Shown: in pieces, positions 53,794 through 62,016 of the stretch | How the letters are laid out: every line of letters starts with the position of its first letter | Position numbering within the stretch: the first letter of the stretch is position 1 | Assembly: GCF_011290365.1 (NCBI RefSeq) | Contig: NZ_CP049786.1 | Span: 2,480,001-2,544,000 of the forward strand | Direction of reading: 5' to 3' | From: Leclercia sp. 29361 | GTDB lineage: Bacteria; Pseudomonadota; Gammaproteobacteria; Enterobacterales; Enterobacteriaceae | Length of the DNA stretch: 64,000 bases | Program-made: the position numbers and the translations under genes | The notes under the pieces: model-generated | Told to the model about the DNA's origin: nothing | Database searches by the model: none | The model's input: the letters and a program-made list of their open reading frames with translations, nothing else

Positions 53794-54180
53794 TCAGCTG
53801 GACGTCGCCGCCTGATAACAGGCTTCCATTTCATCCAGCGCGGACTGATTTTCTAACCCCCACTGGTACATTTGCTCAATGGGTTCGGCAAAGGTTCTGC
53901 CAAGTGGGGTCAGACGGTAATCGACTTTGGGGGGGATTACGTCATACACATGGCGGGCGATCAACCCTCGCTGCTCCAGCTCTTTCAGCGTCTGGAACAG
54001 CATTTTCTTCGAAATCCCCTGCAGGCTGCGCTGTAACTCACCCGTGCGGGCACGTTCATCCGGCCAGTGGTACAGCGCGTGCAGCACCATCGTGCTCCAT
54101 TTCACTGAAAAGAGCTCCATCAGGCGGCGCGGCGGCGAGTCCGCATAGAAAAAGAGTTTACCCTCAACCCAGGCTGGCAT
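53794..54180 (-). CDS. HxlR-family transcriptional regulator
   Basis: This 128-residue winged-helix regulator has the HxlR pattern: LMELFSVKWSTMVLHAL, TGELQRSLQGISKKMLFQTL and VDYRLTPLGRTFAEP. The usual HxlR cysteine near residue 11 that senses aldehydes or quinones in YodB/HypR is not present at the N-terminus. The ATG follows AGAGGGA. It is divergent from the zinc alcohol dehydrogenase gene, its likely target. Signal unknown. Confidence 0.9.
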   Translation of the reverse strand: MPAWVEGKLFFYADSPPRRLMELFSVKWSTMVLHALYHWPDERARTGELQRSLQGISKKMLFQTLKELEQRGLIARHVYDVIPPKVDYRLTPLGRTFAEPIEQMYQWGLENQSALDEMEACYQAATSS

Positions 54181-54292
54181 TGTTCTTCCCTCTGCTTATG
54201 GTCACCAAATGGTAACTACTATCAATATGGAACCCTGTTGACTATAGTCTGCCCCCTTGAGTTAACCAACACCAGCACATTCCTGAGGTAAG

Positions 54293-55342
54293 ATGAAAAT
54301 CAACGCTTTAGTCGCACATGACGCGGCACAACCTTTAGTATCAGGCCAGGTTTCGCTGCGCGCCTTACAAAAGCAGGATGTCAAAATCGAGATCCTCTAT
54401 TGCGGCGTGTGCCACTCCGATCTCCATATGGCGCGTAACGAATGGGCGGTGAGTGAGTATCCCCTGGTACCGGGGCATGAAATCGTCGGACGCATGGTGG
54501 AGGCTGGAGACGAAGCCAGCCATTTTAAACCCGGTGATATCGTCGGTGTGGGGGTAATGGTCGACTCCTGCCGCGAGTGCCATTTCTGCAAACACCACGA
54601 AGAGCAGTACTGTGAGGCGGGGTTTACGGCAACCTACAATGGCATTGATAAATATACCGGCGACAGAACCCGGGGCGGCTATGCCCAGAGCATCATTGTC
54701 GATCAACATTTTGTTGTTTCTGTACCGCAAAACCTGCCGCTTGCCGGAGTTGCACCGCTGTTATGTGCAGGCGTGACTGTCTGGTCGCCGCTGCGCCATT
54801 TCAACGTCAAAGCAGGCGATCGTGTGGGTGTGGTGGGCCTGGGTGGATTAGGCCATATGGCCGTGAAGCTTGCCAGTGCGATGGGGGCGGAAGTGACGCT
54901 GTTTACCACCTCCCCCGGGAAGGGCGACGATGCCCGTCGTCTGGGGGCAAAACAGGTCGTGGTATCGCGGGATGCCGCGCAAATGGCTGCCTGCCAGACC
55001 TCGCTGGATTTTATCATCGACTGCGTAGCGGCCCCGCACGACCTGGACCCTTATCTGGCAACGCTGAAAACCAATGGCCGCCTGGTATTGGTCGGCATTC
55101 CGGACCAGCCACACAACTCGCCGAATATTACCCCCATGGTGTTCCGACGTTTAAGCATCAGCGGGTCGTCGATTGGCAGCATTCAGGAAACCCAGGAGAT
55201 GTTGAACTTTTGCGGCGAACACAATATTACCGCCGAGGTTGAAACGATCGGCGGCGAGGATATTGAGGCTGCCTTTGCCCGCATGCTGAAAGGGGACGTT
55301 AAGTATCGCTTTGTGATTGATATGCAGGCGACACGCTGGTAG
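54293..55342 (+). CDS. Zinc-dependent NADP alcohol dehydrogenase/aldehyde reductase (YahK-like)
   Basis: This 349-residue cinnamyl-alcohol-dehydrogenase-type MDR enzyme has the same length as E. coli YahK. Catalytic-zinc ligands lie in YCGVCHSDLH (Cys40) and PGHEIVG. The structural-zinc motif is CRECHFCKHHEEQYC, and the cofactor loop is VGLGGLGHMAVK. YahK-type enzymes reduce a broad range of aldehydes with NADPH. Divergence from YahK is enough to leave the symbol off. The ATG follows TGAGG. Control by the divergent HxlR regulator is likely. Confidence 0.91.
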   Translation: MKINALVAHDAAQPLVSGQVSLRALQKQDVKIEILYCGVCHSDLHMARNEWAVSEYPLVPGHEIVGRMVEAGDEASHFKPGDIVGVGVMVDSCRECHFCKHHEEQYCEAGFTATYNGIDKYTGDRTRGGYAQSIIVDQHFVVSVPQNLPLAGVAPLLCAGVTVWSPLRHFNVKAGDRVGVVGLGGLGHMAVKLASAMGAEVTLFTTSPGKGDDARRLGAKQVVVSRDAAQMAACQTSLDFIIDCVAAPHDLDPYLATLKTNGRLVLVGIPDQPHNSPNITPMVFRRLSISGSSIGSIQETQEMLNFCGEHNITAEVETIGGEDIEAAFARMLKGDVKYRFVIDMQATRW

Positions 55343-55365
55343 CAGAGCCCCCCTGCCCGCATCGT

Positions 55366-56223
55366 TCAATCCGGGCACTGTCTCTCCAGCCATTGACCGA
55401 CGACGGGCCATAATTTCTCCGCACATCGGCTACGGAAAAAGCCCATATGGCCAATGGCCGGAATACCGAAATCGGCGCGCCGTATCTCGCGGCGTTCGAT
55501 TTTGGCGTTTCGCACTGGCGCCATCAGCCGCGTAATGGCTTCAGGGTTAGCCCAGGGGTCGTCATCAAACCCCATCACCAGCACGGGTAAGGTTATCTCG
55601 CTTGCCCGCTGGCGTGCATCCCAGTCTGGATCGTCGTAGAAATAGCCCGGCATTGCGCTCCAGCGCCCCCACTGAAGCATCACTGGCGCCGGCAAATCCT
55701 CGCCCAGCCCAAGACGCCTGGCAGGCATGTACCCGAAGAGTCGGCAAAGAACCGGGGCCAGAACGCGCAATAAGCACCAGACTCGCACCTTTTCTGTCGT
55801 CTGTTTTATGGTGCTTGTCACCCCGGCATGTGAGGCCACTATCACCGCGGCCTGCAGGGCGTGCGTAGCTGGCGAAAGCAGAACGGCGTGCCCACCCACA
55901 CTGTGCCCTACCGCCAGCAGGCTAAGACCGGGGCAGCGCGCTTTAGCCCAGGCGGTGATGCATCCGACGTCCTGCTCGATCCAGTCTGACATTGAGACGC
56001 TGTAGCTCCGGACTTTCCCGGATTTTGAAAGGCCCGTGCCACGGTAATCGTACGTGAGGACACTGAATCCCCTGTTAAAAAGGTACTCTGCAAATCCTTT
56101 ATAAAATGTCTGCACAACCGCCGTTGCGGGGTGAAGGATAACCATCGCTTTGGCATCGCTTCTTTCCCATATCGTGGCCGCCAGAAATCCGCCTTCATTT
56201 ACGGGTATTATTATTGAATTCAT
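55366..56223 (-). CDS. Alpha/beta-hydrolase (serine aminopeptidase S33-like)
   Basis: This 285-residue cytoplasmic alpha/beta-hydrolase shows an oxyanion-region HPATAV, YDYRGTGLSKSGK, the nucleophile elbow VGHSVGGHAVLL with Ser near residue 108, an acid in VMGFDDDPWA and a final His in IGHMGFFR. This is a complete triad in the usual order. It converges with the alcohol dehydrogenase gene and is divergent from the RidA-family gene. The substrate is unknown; esterase or thioesterase activity is plausible. Confidence 0.87.
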   Translation of the reverse strand: MNSIIIPVNEGGFLAATIWERSDAKAMVILHPATAVVQTFYKGFAEYLFNRGFSVLTYDYRGTGLSKSGKVRSYSVSMSDWIEQDVGCITAWAKARCPGLSLLAVGHSVGGHAVLLSPATHALQAAVIVASHAGVTSTIKQTTEKVRVWCLLRVLAPVLCRLFGYMPARRLGLGEDLPAPVMLQWGRWSAMPGYFYDDPDWDARQRASEITLPVLVMGFDDDPWANPEAITRLMAPVRNAKIERREIRRADFGIPAIGHMGFFRSRCAEKLWPVVGQWLERQCPD

Positions 56224-56347
56224 GCGTTGAGCCTTATCTATGTGGTCATACCAGTGGCAACTGAATTCAATCTAGACCTTACTTTCCAATCTGGCGATTT
56301 TTTTCTGCTAAGGTGGTGGCTTGTTCACTTTTAAGAAGGCCTGCCGC

Positions 56348-56725
56348 ATGAGTAATGTAATAAGAAAGAATTATCCTGAATTAGGGGAAGTAAAGGCGCC
56401 TTATGTCCATTCAGTAAAGCATGGCAATACGCTTTATATTTCCGGCCTTACTGCCTTTGGCACAGCGGCTCAACATGAAGGTATTACCGAGCAGGCTGAA
56501 GAAATATTCAACCAAATCAGGAAAATCGTCAGTGCAGAAGGCGCTGATTTTTCCGCCCTGATTAAAGTGACTATATTCATCACCTCTTTTGCGGAGATCG
56601 ACGCGCTACGTAAAGTGTTATACCGAAATTACGGCGATCACCTGCCTGCCAGTTCGCTTGTGGAAGTCAGCCGCCTCTTCTCACCCGACCTCTCAATTGA
56701 AATTGAGGCAGTATTCGGCCTGTAA
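56348..56725 (+). CDS. RidA-family (YjgF/YER057c/UK114) protein
   Basis: This 125-residue RidA-superfamily protein has the family fold pattern: GNTLYISGLTAFGT, EQAEEIFNQIRKIVSAEGAD, KVTIFITSFAEIDALRKV, PASSLVEVSRL, and a final EIEAVFGL. The arginine that binds the substrate carboxylate in true RidA (about position 105) appears replaced; the segment reads SSLVEVSRLFSP. So imine deamination is uncertain, and it may belong to an Rid2-7 subgroup. ATG 56348 follows AAGAAGG. It stands alone. Confidence 0.86.
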   Translation: MSNVIRKNYPELGEVKAPYVHSVKHGNTLYISGLTAFGTAAQHEGITEQAEEIFNQIRKIVSAEGADFSALIKVTIFITSFAEIDALRKVLYRNYGDHLPASSLVEVSRLFSPDLSIEIEAVFGL

Positions 56726-56806
56726 TTTATTGCACATAGTCGGTCGTTTCTGGCGGGCAACTTCGCCCGCCGATGTGTATCCGGAAGGATACGGTTCACT
56801 GGTCTT

Positions 56807-57283
56807 TCATCCGGCATACACTTCAACACGCGTGCCTAATCTCCGGGCCAGCCCGTTAGCGCCGTCGCGCATCACCTGATGGTGGTTCCAGCGAAAAACG
56901 GGCCCAGCCAGCGGCGCAAGAAGGTTCATCCAGCGGGTGTTGGTACGTATATCCCAGTCATAGCGGACAATCGTCTCTTGCCCGTGATCGGACAACGACC
57001 ACACGCCGCGCCCGACTACCTCTCCGCTGGCTTCTCCTTCCAGAAGCGACAGCGGCTGAATAGTTAAGACATGAATATCAAAGGTGATGTGATACGGGAG
57101 CGCGCCCTTCCAGGTATAGCGATGCAGAGCACCAATCCCCCGCACATCGCCTTTCTTTAACTCGACGATCTGCACCAGGCTTTCCCACCATTCGGGCCAC
57201 AAATCCGGATGACACAAAATATCCCATACCTCCTGGACAGAAGCCTCAACCCGCCAGATGGTGGAAAACTGATAGTCAGCCAT
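56807..57283 (-). CDS. SRPBCC-family (START/Bet v1-like) protein
   Basis: This 158-residue soluble protein has the polyketide-cyclase/SRPBCC pattern: FSTIWRVEASVQEVWDILC at the N-terminus, WPEWWESLVQIV, a central beta-sheet, and a long C-terminal helix (WNHHQVMRDGANGLARRLG). These folds bind hydrophobic ligands in a deep cavity. It lies 15 bp downstream of a periplasmic LolA-like gene on the same strand, so the two form an operon. The ligand and role are unknown. Confidence 0.85.
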   Translation of the reverse strand: MADYQFSTIWRVEASVQEVWDILCHPDLWPEWWESLVQIVELKKGDVRGIGALHRYTWKGALPYHITFDIHVLTIQPLSLLEGEASGEVVGRGVWSLSDHGQETIVRYDWDIRTNTRWMNLLAPLAGPVFRWNHHQVMRDGANGLARRLGTRVEVYAG

Positions 57284-57298
57284 AGCGTTCGTCTCCCG

Positions 57299-58024
57299 TC
57301 AGGGTGCGAAGAAATCAGGAGGGAAACGCACGTTGATCGCCATGGCCTCCATCAGGACGGTTTCCAGTAATTTGCCCGCCAGTCCATAGCTGACCACTTT
57401 GATGGGCAATCCGGATTGCTTATCGAACCAAATCTCATAGTGATGAACCGCATCGACGGTCTTTCCTTCGGGGCCGACCACCGACAAATGCAGCGTTGGT
57501 TTCCCGGCGATAATCGCCTCCCCGAGGGTGGTGGTTGTGCCTCCCTGTTGCAGATGCCGAATGTTATTCAGCAACACGCCAAGGTCGGATTGATCCACCC
57601 GATGACCATTTTCATCCGTTATCAGTGAATCCGTGGGCGACAGATTCAGAACCGGGAACGTCCCTACGCCAAAGGGCCAGAGCTTCACCTTGCCATTACC
57701 CGGATTATAGATGAGCGCCGCTCCGGCATGTGGAGTGGAAAAATCCATCCGCACATGACCCGGTTTACGGTAGCTATAGCGAATGACTTTGGTTTCATCC
57801 TGCGAGGAGACGGAGCGCACCATCACCTGGTAAGACTGAAGTTGGGCAAAACGTTGCAGCGCGCGCGCAACGGGATCGGATGTTGTGCCGCTTTGCAAAA
57901 AGGCTGCGGCCACAACCAACTTGTCCGCGGCGTGCGCAGGCTCATGAAAGCTTAAGAGCAGCAATGTTGTCAGCATTACTGCCACAGAGAGGAAGCCGCT
58001 GATGATGGTCTCCTGCAATAACAT
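57299..58024 (-). CDS. Exported LolA-like (outer-membrane lipoprotein-sorting fold) protein
   Basis: This 241-residue protein has a signal sequence (hydrophobic AVMLTTLLLLSF, cleaved near AHA-ADK). A LolA/LppX-like half-barrel follows, with FAQLQSYQVMVRSVSSQDE, YSYRKPGHVRMDF, AALIYNPGNGKVKLWPFGV and IWFDKQSGLPIKVV. This superfamily carries lipids or lipoproteins through the periplasm. The start at 58024 lacks a clear ribosome site, and ATG 57976 is an alternative. It is first of a pair with the SRPBCC gene. Specific function unknown. Confidence 0.78.
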   Translation of the reverse strand: MLLQETIISGFLSVAVMLTTLLLLSFHEPAHAADKLVVAAAFLQSGTTSDPVARALQRFAQLQSYQVMVRSVSSQDETKVIRYSYRKPGHVRMDFSTPHAGAALIYNPGNGKVKLWPFGVGTFPVLNLSPTDSLITDENGHRVDQSDLGVLLNNIRHLQQGGTTTTLGEAIIAGKPTLHLSVVGPEGKTVDAVHHYEIWFDKQSGLPIKVVSYGLAGKLLETVLMEAMAINVRFPPDFFAP

Positions 58025-58108
58025 GATCGGGAATAAGATCAGTATGTCGGATAACCGTTAAATGTGCCGGGCAGGTCGTTAAACGCGGTTCCCAGCCATC
58101 TCCCCACA

Positions 58109-58702
58109 TCAGCGCGGAAGTAATTGCTTCAGGGCCAGCCCTGCCAGACGAACGGTTTCCTGAAGGCGTTCGAGACTATCCCCCGCCCGTGCTTTCGCAG
58201 ACAGACCCGACATCAGCGTGCTGATAAAGTCAGTCAGCCGAACGGCGTCCTGCGGGTGCTGTTCGGCGATATAAGCCCGAATACTATTTTCAGCAGCAGT
58301 ATGCAGATCGCACGCCGCCTCGCGCGCCTCGGGATCGTTGCAATGGGTGCCCTCCAGCACCAGGCACCCGGCGGCGGTTGGATCGGCAACGTAGCGTCTT
58401 GCCGCCTCGTTCAGAACGTCTATCAAACAGTCAGCCACCGGACGATCGCGACGCAACAGCGCCGTAAAGGGGATCGCGCCGGTATGGTTATAACGCTCCA
58501 GCACGCGGGTATAGAGCCCGAATTTACTGCCAAAGGCCGCATAGAAACTGGGCGGATTGATACCGAACGCTTTAGTCAGGTCCGCAATACTGACCGCGTC
58601 ATACCCTCGGGAATGAAAGAGATATTGCGCGGTTTCAACGGCCTGCTCAGGATCAAACCGACGAGGCCGCCCTGGGGTACGGCTATTTTTTGTAGTGATC
58701 AC
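58109..58702 (-). CDS. bdcR: TetR-family repressor BdcR
   Basis: BdcR represses the biofilm-dispersal gene bdcA. The GTG at 58702 lies seven bases after a perfect AAGGAG and gives 197 residues, the E. coli BdcR length; the protein starts (M)ITTKNSRTPGRPRRF, matching VTKKQSRVPGRPRRF. An ATG seven codons upstream has no ribosome site and is rejected. The HTH is SIADLTKAFGINPPSFYAAF. An operator palindrome covers the start codon, so autorepression could act on both transcription and translation initiation. Confidence 0.92.
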   Translation of the reverse strand: MITTKNSRTPGRPRRFDPEQAVETAQYLFHSRGYDAVSIADLTKAFGINPPSFYAAFGSKFGLYTRVLERYNHTGAIPFTALLRRDRPVADCLIDVLNEAARRYVADPTAAGCLVLEGTHCNDPEAREAACDLHTAAENSIRAYIAEQHPQDAVRLTDFISTLMSGLSAKARAGDSLERLQETVRLAGLALKQLLPR

Positions 58703-58706
58703 TACA
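58691..58706. promoter_or_regulatory. BdcR operator 1 (perfect palindrome over the bdcR start)
   Basis: TGTAGTGA-TCACTACA is a perfect 16-bp palindrome. It covers the bdcR GTG start codon. Confidence 0.75.
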
Positions 58707-58738
58707 TTACTCCTTGACGGCATGCGTTGCCGACGAAT

Positions 58739-58758
58739 ATTGTAATCCTCACTACAAT
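58739..58758. promoter_or_regulatory. BdcR operator 2 (imperfect palindrome upstream of bdcA)
   Basis: ATTGTAATCCTCACTACAAT. Its core TGTAATCCTCACTACA agrees with operator 1 at 12 of 16 positions. The two centres are 50 bp apart. Confidence 0.7.
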
Positions 58759-58775
58759 ATCATGAGGAACAGATT

Positions 58776-59489
58776 ATGGCTGCATTACAAAAGAGAGCGG
58801 TACTGGTTTTAGGCGGGAGTCGTGGGATTGGCGCGGCTATCGTACGGCGCTTTGTTTCCGATGGCGCGTCGGTGGTCTTCAGCTACGCCGGCTCGCCAGA
58901 GGCCGCCGCGCAACTCGCCACTGAAACCGGAAGCGTAGCGGTACAGACCGACAGCGCCGACCGGGAGGCGGTAATAAAGCTGGTGCGTGACAGCGGGCCG
59001 CTGGATGTGCTGATCGTTAACGCGGGCATCGCTCTGTTCGGTGATGCGCTTGAGCAGGACAGCGATGCCGTCGATCGTCTGTTCCGTATCAACATTCACG
59101 CCCCTTACCATGCTGCGGTCGAGGCGGCCCGGCAAATGCCGGACGGCGGACGGATTATTGTCATCGGTTCCGTGAATGGCGATCGTATGCCCGTTCCGGG
59201 AATGGCCTCTTATGCCGTCAGCAAATCCGCACTGCAGGGGCTGGCGCGCGGCCTGGCGCGGGACCTGGGCGCCCGCGGCATTACGGTCAACGTCGTACAG
59301 CCCGGCCCCATCGATACCGATGCGAATCCAGAGAGTGGCCCGATGAAGGAACTGATGCACAGTTTTATGGCCATCAAACGGCATGGGCGTCCTGAAGAGG
59401 TAGCGGGCATGGTCGCCTGGCTGGCAGGCCCTGAGGCGTCGTTTGTCACAGGGGCGATGCACACCATCGACGGGGCGTTTGGGGCGTAG
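58776..59489 (+). CDS. bdcA: Cyclic-di-GMP-binding biofilm dispersal protein BdcA
   Basis: BdcA is an SDR-fold protein that in E. coli binds cyclic-di-GMP and promotes biofilm dispersal. The 237-residue product has the E. coli length. The cofactor motif GGSRGIGAAIVRRF is near residue 13, NAGIALFG in the middle, the catalytic YAVSK follows, and the C-terminus WLAGPEASFVTGAMHTIDGAFGA is nearly unchanged from E. coli. The ATG follows GAGG. It is divergent from bdcR with two operator-like palindromes between. Confidence 0.95.
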   Translation: MAALQKRAVLVLGGSRGIGAAIVRRFVSDGASVVFSYAGSPEAAAQLATETGSVAVQTDSADREAVIKLVRDSGPLDVLIVNAGIALFGDALEQDSDAVDRLFRINIHAPYHAAVEAARQMPDGGRIIVIGSVNGDRMPVPGMASYAVSKSALQGLARGLARDLGARGITVNVVQPGPIDTDANPESGPMKELMHSFMAIKRHGRPEEVAGMVAWLAGPEASFVTGAMHTIDGAFGA

Positions 59490-59499
59490 TCGTCCGGAA

Positions 59500-59937
59500 T
59501 CACACAGCAGGAGGATCAGCAAGCAACTTGACGAAGCGCTTCCTGACCTCCTTATAGCCGTTATTTTCATAAAAATGGTGCGCCCTGACGCGTCTCTCAC
59601 TGCTTGAAAGCTCCATCTGCGTACAGCCTTTATCAAGGGCGTGCTGCTCAGCGGCGATAAGGAGTTTCTGGCCTATGCCTGTTCCTCTCGCAGACTCATT
59701 GATCACCAGGGCGGAGATCAATGCCCACAGGCCACTCTCATGCACGGGGGTGATAAAGTTCACCACAATTACGCCGCAAACGTCCTGCTCTGCTTCAGCC
59801 ACTAACAGGTTGAAGCTGGTATTCGCTTCGGTAATGTGTCGCGTCAGATTCTCAGGGTCTGTCTGGTAGCCCAACTGGAGAAAAAGCGTTTGCAGGGAGG
59901 GAATGTCTTTTAACGCTGCCGCCCTTATTAAGGCCAT
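59500..59937 (-). CDS. GNAT-family N-acetyltransferase
   Basis: This 145-residue GNAT protein carries the acetyl-CoA loop motif ESARGTGIGQKLL (R-x-x-G-x-G/A) near residue 86. The preceding strand is ALVINESA, and the C-terminal element is RAHHFYENNGYKEVRKRF. An AAGGAG site lies nine bases before ATG 59937 and three before ATG 59943; the former is chosen. It converges with bdcA with a 10-bp gap. The substrate is unknown; amino acid, peptide or toxin analogues are possible. Confidence 0.87.
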   Translation of the reverse strand: MALIRAAALKDIPSLQTLFLQLGYQTDPENLTRHITEANTSFNLLVAEAEQDVCGVIVVNFITPVHESGLWALISALVINESARGTGIGQKLLIAAEQHALDKGCTQMELSSSERRVRAHHFYENNGYKEVRKRFVKLLADPPAV

Positions 59938-60139
59938 TGTCATTAACTCCTTACGTTAAGTTCAACGCAAACTTATACAGCTGCCGGTATTATTAATGCC
60001 CATACTTTATTCATATTCTTCCTGCCCTCTGGCTTAACCTTCATAACAAATCCTTATTTCTTCCATTTTTTAAATCCGGAAATATTCATTCATTATGCAA
60101 ATAAAAAAAGTCTTTCCAATAGGCTCCCAAAATGCATAA

Positions 60140-60157
60140 TGAGAACGATCATTCTCA
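60140..60157. promoter_or_regulatory. Operator-like dyad upstream of the TetR gene
   Basis: TGAGAA-CGATCA-TTCTCA, 19 bp before the start codon. It could be the TetR self-operator; it also resembles a partial Fur site, so the assignment is open. Confidence 0.55.
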
Positions 60158-60176
60158 CTTTTACAGGGCAGCCCTT

Positions 60177-60746
60177 ATGAGCACAAAGCTGGAAGAACGA
60201 CAGAAACAGCGTCAGGACGAGATCATCGTTGCCGCGCGCCGCTGCTTTCGCGCCAGCGGATTTCATGCCGCCAGCATGTCGCAAATCGCCAGCGAAGCGA
60301 AGCTCAGCGTCGGGCAAATCTATCGCTATTTCAGTAATAAAGATGCGATTATCGAAGAGATGATCCGCCGCATCATCGACTCGCGCATCGAGGAGATGCA
60401 GGGCAAAACCCTGGTGGAAGGGATGCCGCAGGCGCTTGCCTGGCGACAGACCCTCAACGAAGACGATGATGCCCTGATGCTTGAAATGTCCGCCGAGGCC
60501 ACGCGCAACCCGCAGGTGGCATCGATGCTGGTTGAAGCCGAAGCCAGGATGTTTGCCAACGCCTGCGTGCACCTGAAAAAGCAGTTTCCCCACCTGAGCG
60601 ATGAACATATTCGCTGCTGCGTGGAAATCACCGCGGTGATGATCGAGGGGACCATTTACCGTCGACTCACGCCGTTAAAAGTCCCTTCAGAACAATTAGA
60701 GCCCATTTATCAGAATATTTTAAAACTACTTTTCTCTGCGAAGTAA
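60177..60746 (+). CDS. TetR-family regulator of an RND efflux operon
   Basis: This 189-residue TetR-type repressor has an HTH at about residues 30-50 (SMSQIASEAKLSVGQIYRYF). A C-terminal helical ligand domain contains TLNEDDDALMLEMSAEATRN, as in EefR/AcrR-like regulators. ATG 60177 is chosen over a GTG/ATG 15 codons earlier, which would span the operator dyad. It precedes an AcrA-type and an AcrB-type gene in the same direction, separated by 148 bp with a small hairpin (TTTCCGGC/GCCGGAGA near 60795), so the pump may have its own promoter. Confidence 0.87.
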   Translation: MSTKLEERQKQRQDEIIVAARRCFRASGFHAASMSQIASEAKLSVGQIYRYFSNKDAIIEEMIRRIIDSRIEEMQGKTLVEGMPQALAWRQTLNEDDDALMLEMSAEATRNPQVASMLVEAEARMFANACVHLKKQFPHLSDEHIRCCVEITAVMIEGTIYRRLTPLKVPSEQLEPIYQNILKLLFSAK

Positions 60747-60894
60747 TCGCATGTGAATAATTAGCGGAAATAAATAATTTCCCCTTTTGTCATTTCCGGC
60801 GCTGCCGGAGATGCGGGATCGCTGTGCCTTTAAATAGCCCTCCTCCCTGTTAAGCCATTAGCAGGGCAGGCTTCGTTCACCCTGGAAAAAGATT

Positions 60895-62016
60895 ATGAAG
60901 ACCATAACAACCTCCATCGCAGCATTACTCCTCCTGACCGGGTGCGATAATGCACAAACGTCTGCTCCCCATCGCCCGCTTCCGGAAGTGGGGATTGTCA
61001 CCCTCATGAGCCAGCCGGTGCCCGTGGTCAGCGAGCTGACTGGTCGCACCGCCGCCGCCATGAGCGCCGAAGTGCGCCCGCAGGTAGGCGGCATTATTCA
61101 AAAAAGGCTCTTTACCGAAGGCGATACCGTGAAAGCCGGACAGGCGCTGTATCAGATCGATCCCGCCAGCTATCGCGCCGCGTACAACGAAGCAGCGGCC
61201 GCGCTGAAACAGGCCCAGGCGCTGGTGCAGGCCGACTGTCAGAAAGCCCGGCGCTATGCGCAGCTGGTGAAAGACGACGGCGTGTCGCGTCAGGATGCAG
61301 AAGATGCAAAATCCACCTGCGCCCAGGACAAGGCCAGCGTCGAGTCAAAGAAAGCCGCGCAGGAGAGCGCCCGCATTAACCTCAACTGGACCACCGTCAC
61401 CGCGCCGATTGCCGGGCGCATCGGCATCTCCTCCGTCACGCCGGGCGCACTGGTCACCGCTCAGCAGGAGACCGCGCTGGCCACCGTTCGCGGGCTGGAC
61501 CGCATGTATGTCGATCTGACGCGCTCCAGCACCGATCTGCTGCGATTACGCAAACAAACGCTGGCCACCAACAGCGATACGCTGGGCGTGACGTTAACCC
61601 TTGAAGACGGCAGCGCCTACAGCGAAAAGGGCCGTCTGGCGCTGACCGAAGTGGCAGTGGATGAATCCACCGGTTCGGTCACCCTGCGCGCCGTTTTCCC
61701 CAACCCGCAGCATCAGCTCCTGCCGGGGATGTTTGTCCGCGCTAAGGTGGACGAAGGCATCATGAACGAGGCGATCCTCGCGCCGCAGCAGGGCATCACC
61801 CGCGATGCCAAAGGCGCGGCCACTGCCCTGGTGGTGAATGCCAGTAACAAAGTGGAACAGCGTCAGCTGGAAACGGGCGATACCTACGGCGACAAATGGC
61901 TGGTGCTGAGCGGCCTGAAGGCGGGCGATAAGCTGATCGTGGAGGGCACCGACAAAGTCACCGCCGGTCAGGAAGTGAAAGCCGAAGAGATGAAAACCAC
62001 GGGAGGAAACGCCTGA
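60895..62016 (+). CDS. RND efflux periplasmic adaptor (AcrA/EefA-like lipoprotein)
   Basis: This 373-residue membrane-fusion protein bridges the inner-membrane pump and TolC-type channel. It has a lipoprotein signal (MKTITTSIAALLLLTGC), a lipoyl half-motif (EVRPQVGGIIQKRLFTEGDTV), and an alpha-hairpin of about 60 residues. The second lipoyl half is LNWTTVTAPIAGRIGISSV, followed by a beta-barrel and membrane-proximal domain. The stop overlaps the pump gene's start (TGATG), so translation is coupled. It resembles EefA of Enterobacter/Klebsiella as well as AcrA and AcrE; which one cannot be decided here. Confidence 0.92.
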   Translation: MKTITTSIAALLLLTGCDNAQTSAPHRPLPEVGIVTLMSQPVPVVSELTGRTAAAMSAEVRPQVGGIIQKRLFTEGDTVKAGQALYQIDPASYRAAYNEAAAALKQAQALVQADCQKARRYAQLVKDDGVSRQDAEDAKSTCAQDKASVESKKAAQESARINLNWTTVTAPIAGRIGISSVTPGALVTAQQETALATVRGLDRMYVDLTRSSTDLLRLRKQTLATNSDTLGVTLTLEDGSAYSEKGRLALTEVAVDESTGSVTLRAVFPNPQHQLLPGMFVRAKVDEGIMNEAILAPQQGITRDAKGAATALVVNASNKVEQRQLETGDTYGDKWLVLSGLKAGDKLIVEGTDKVTAGQEVKAEEMKTTGGNA

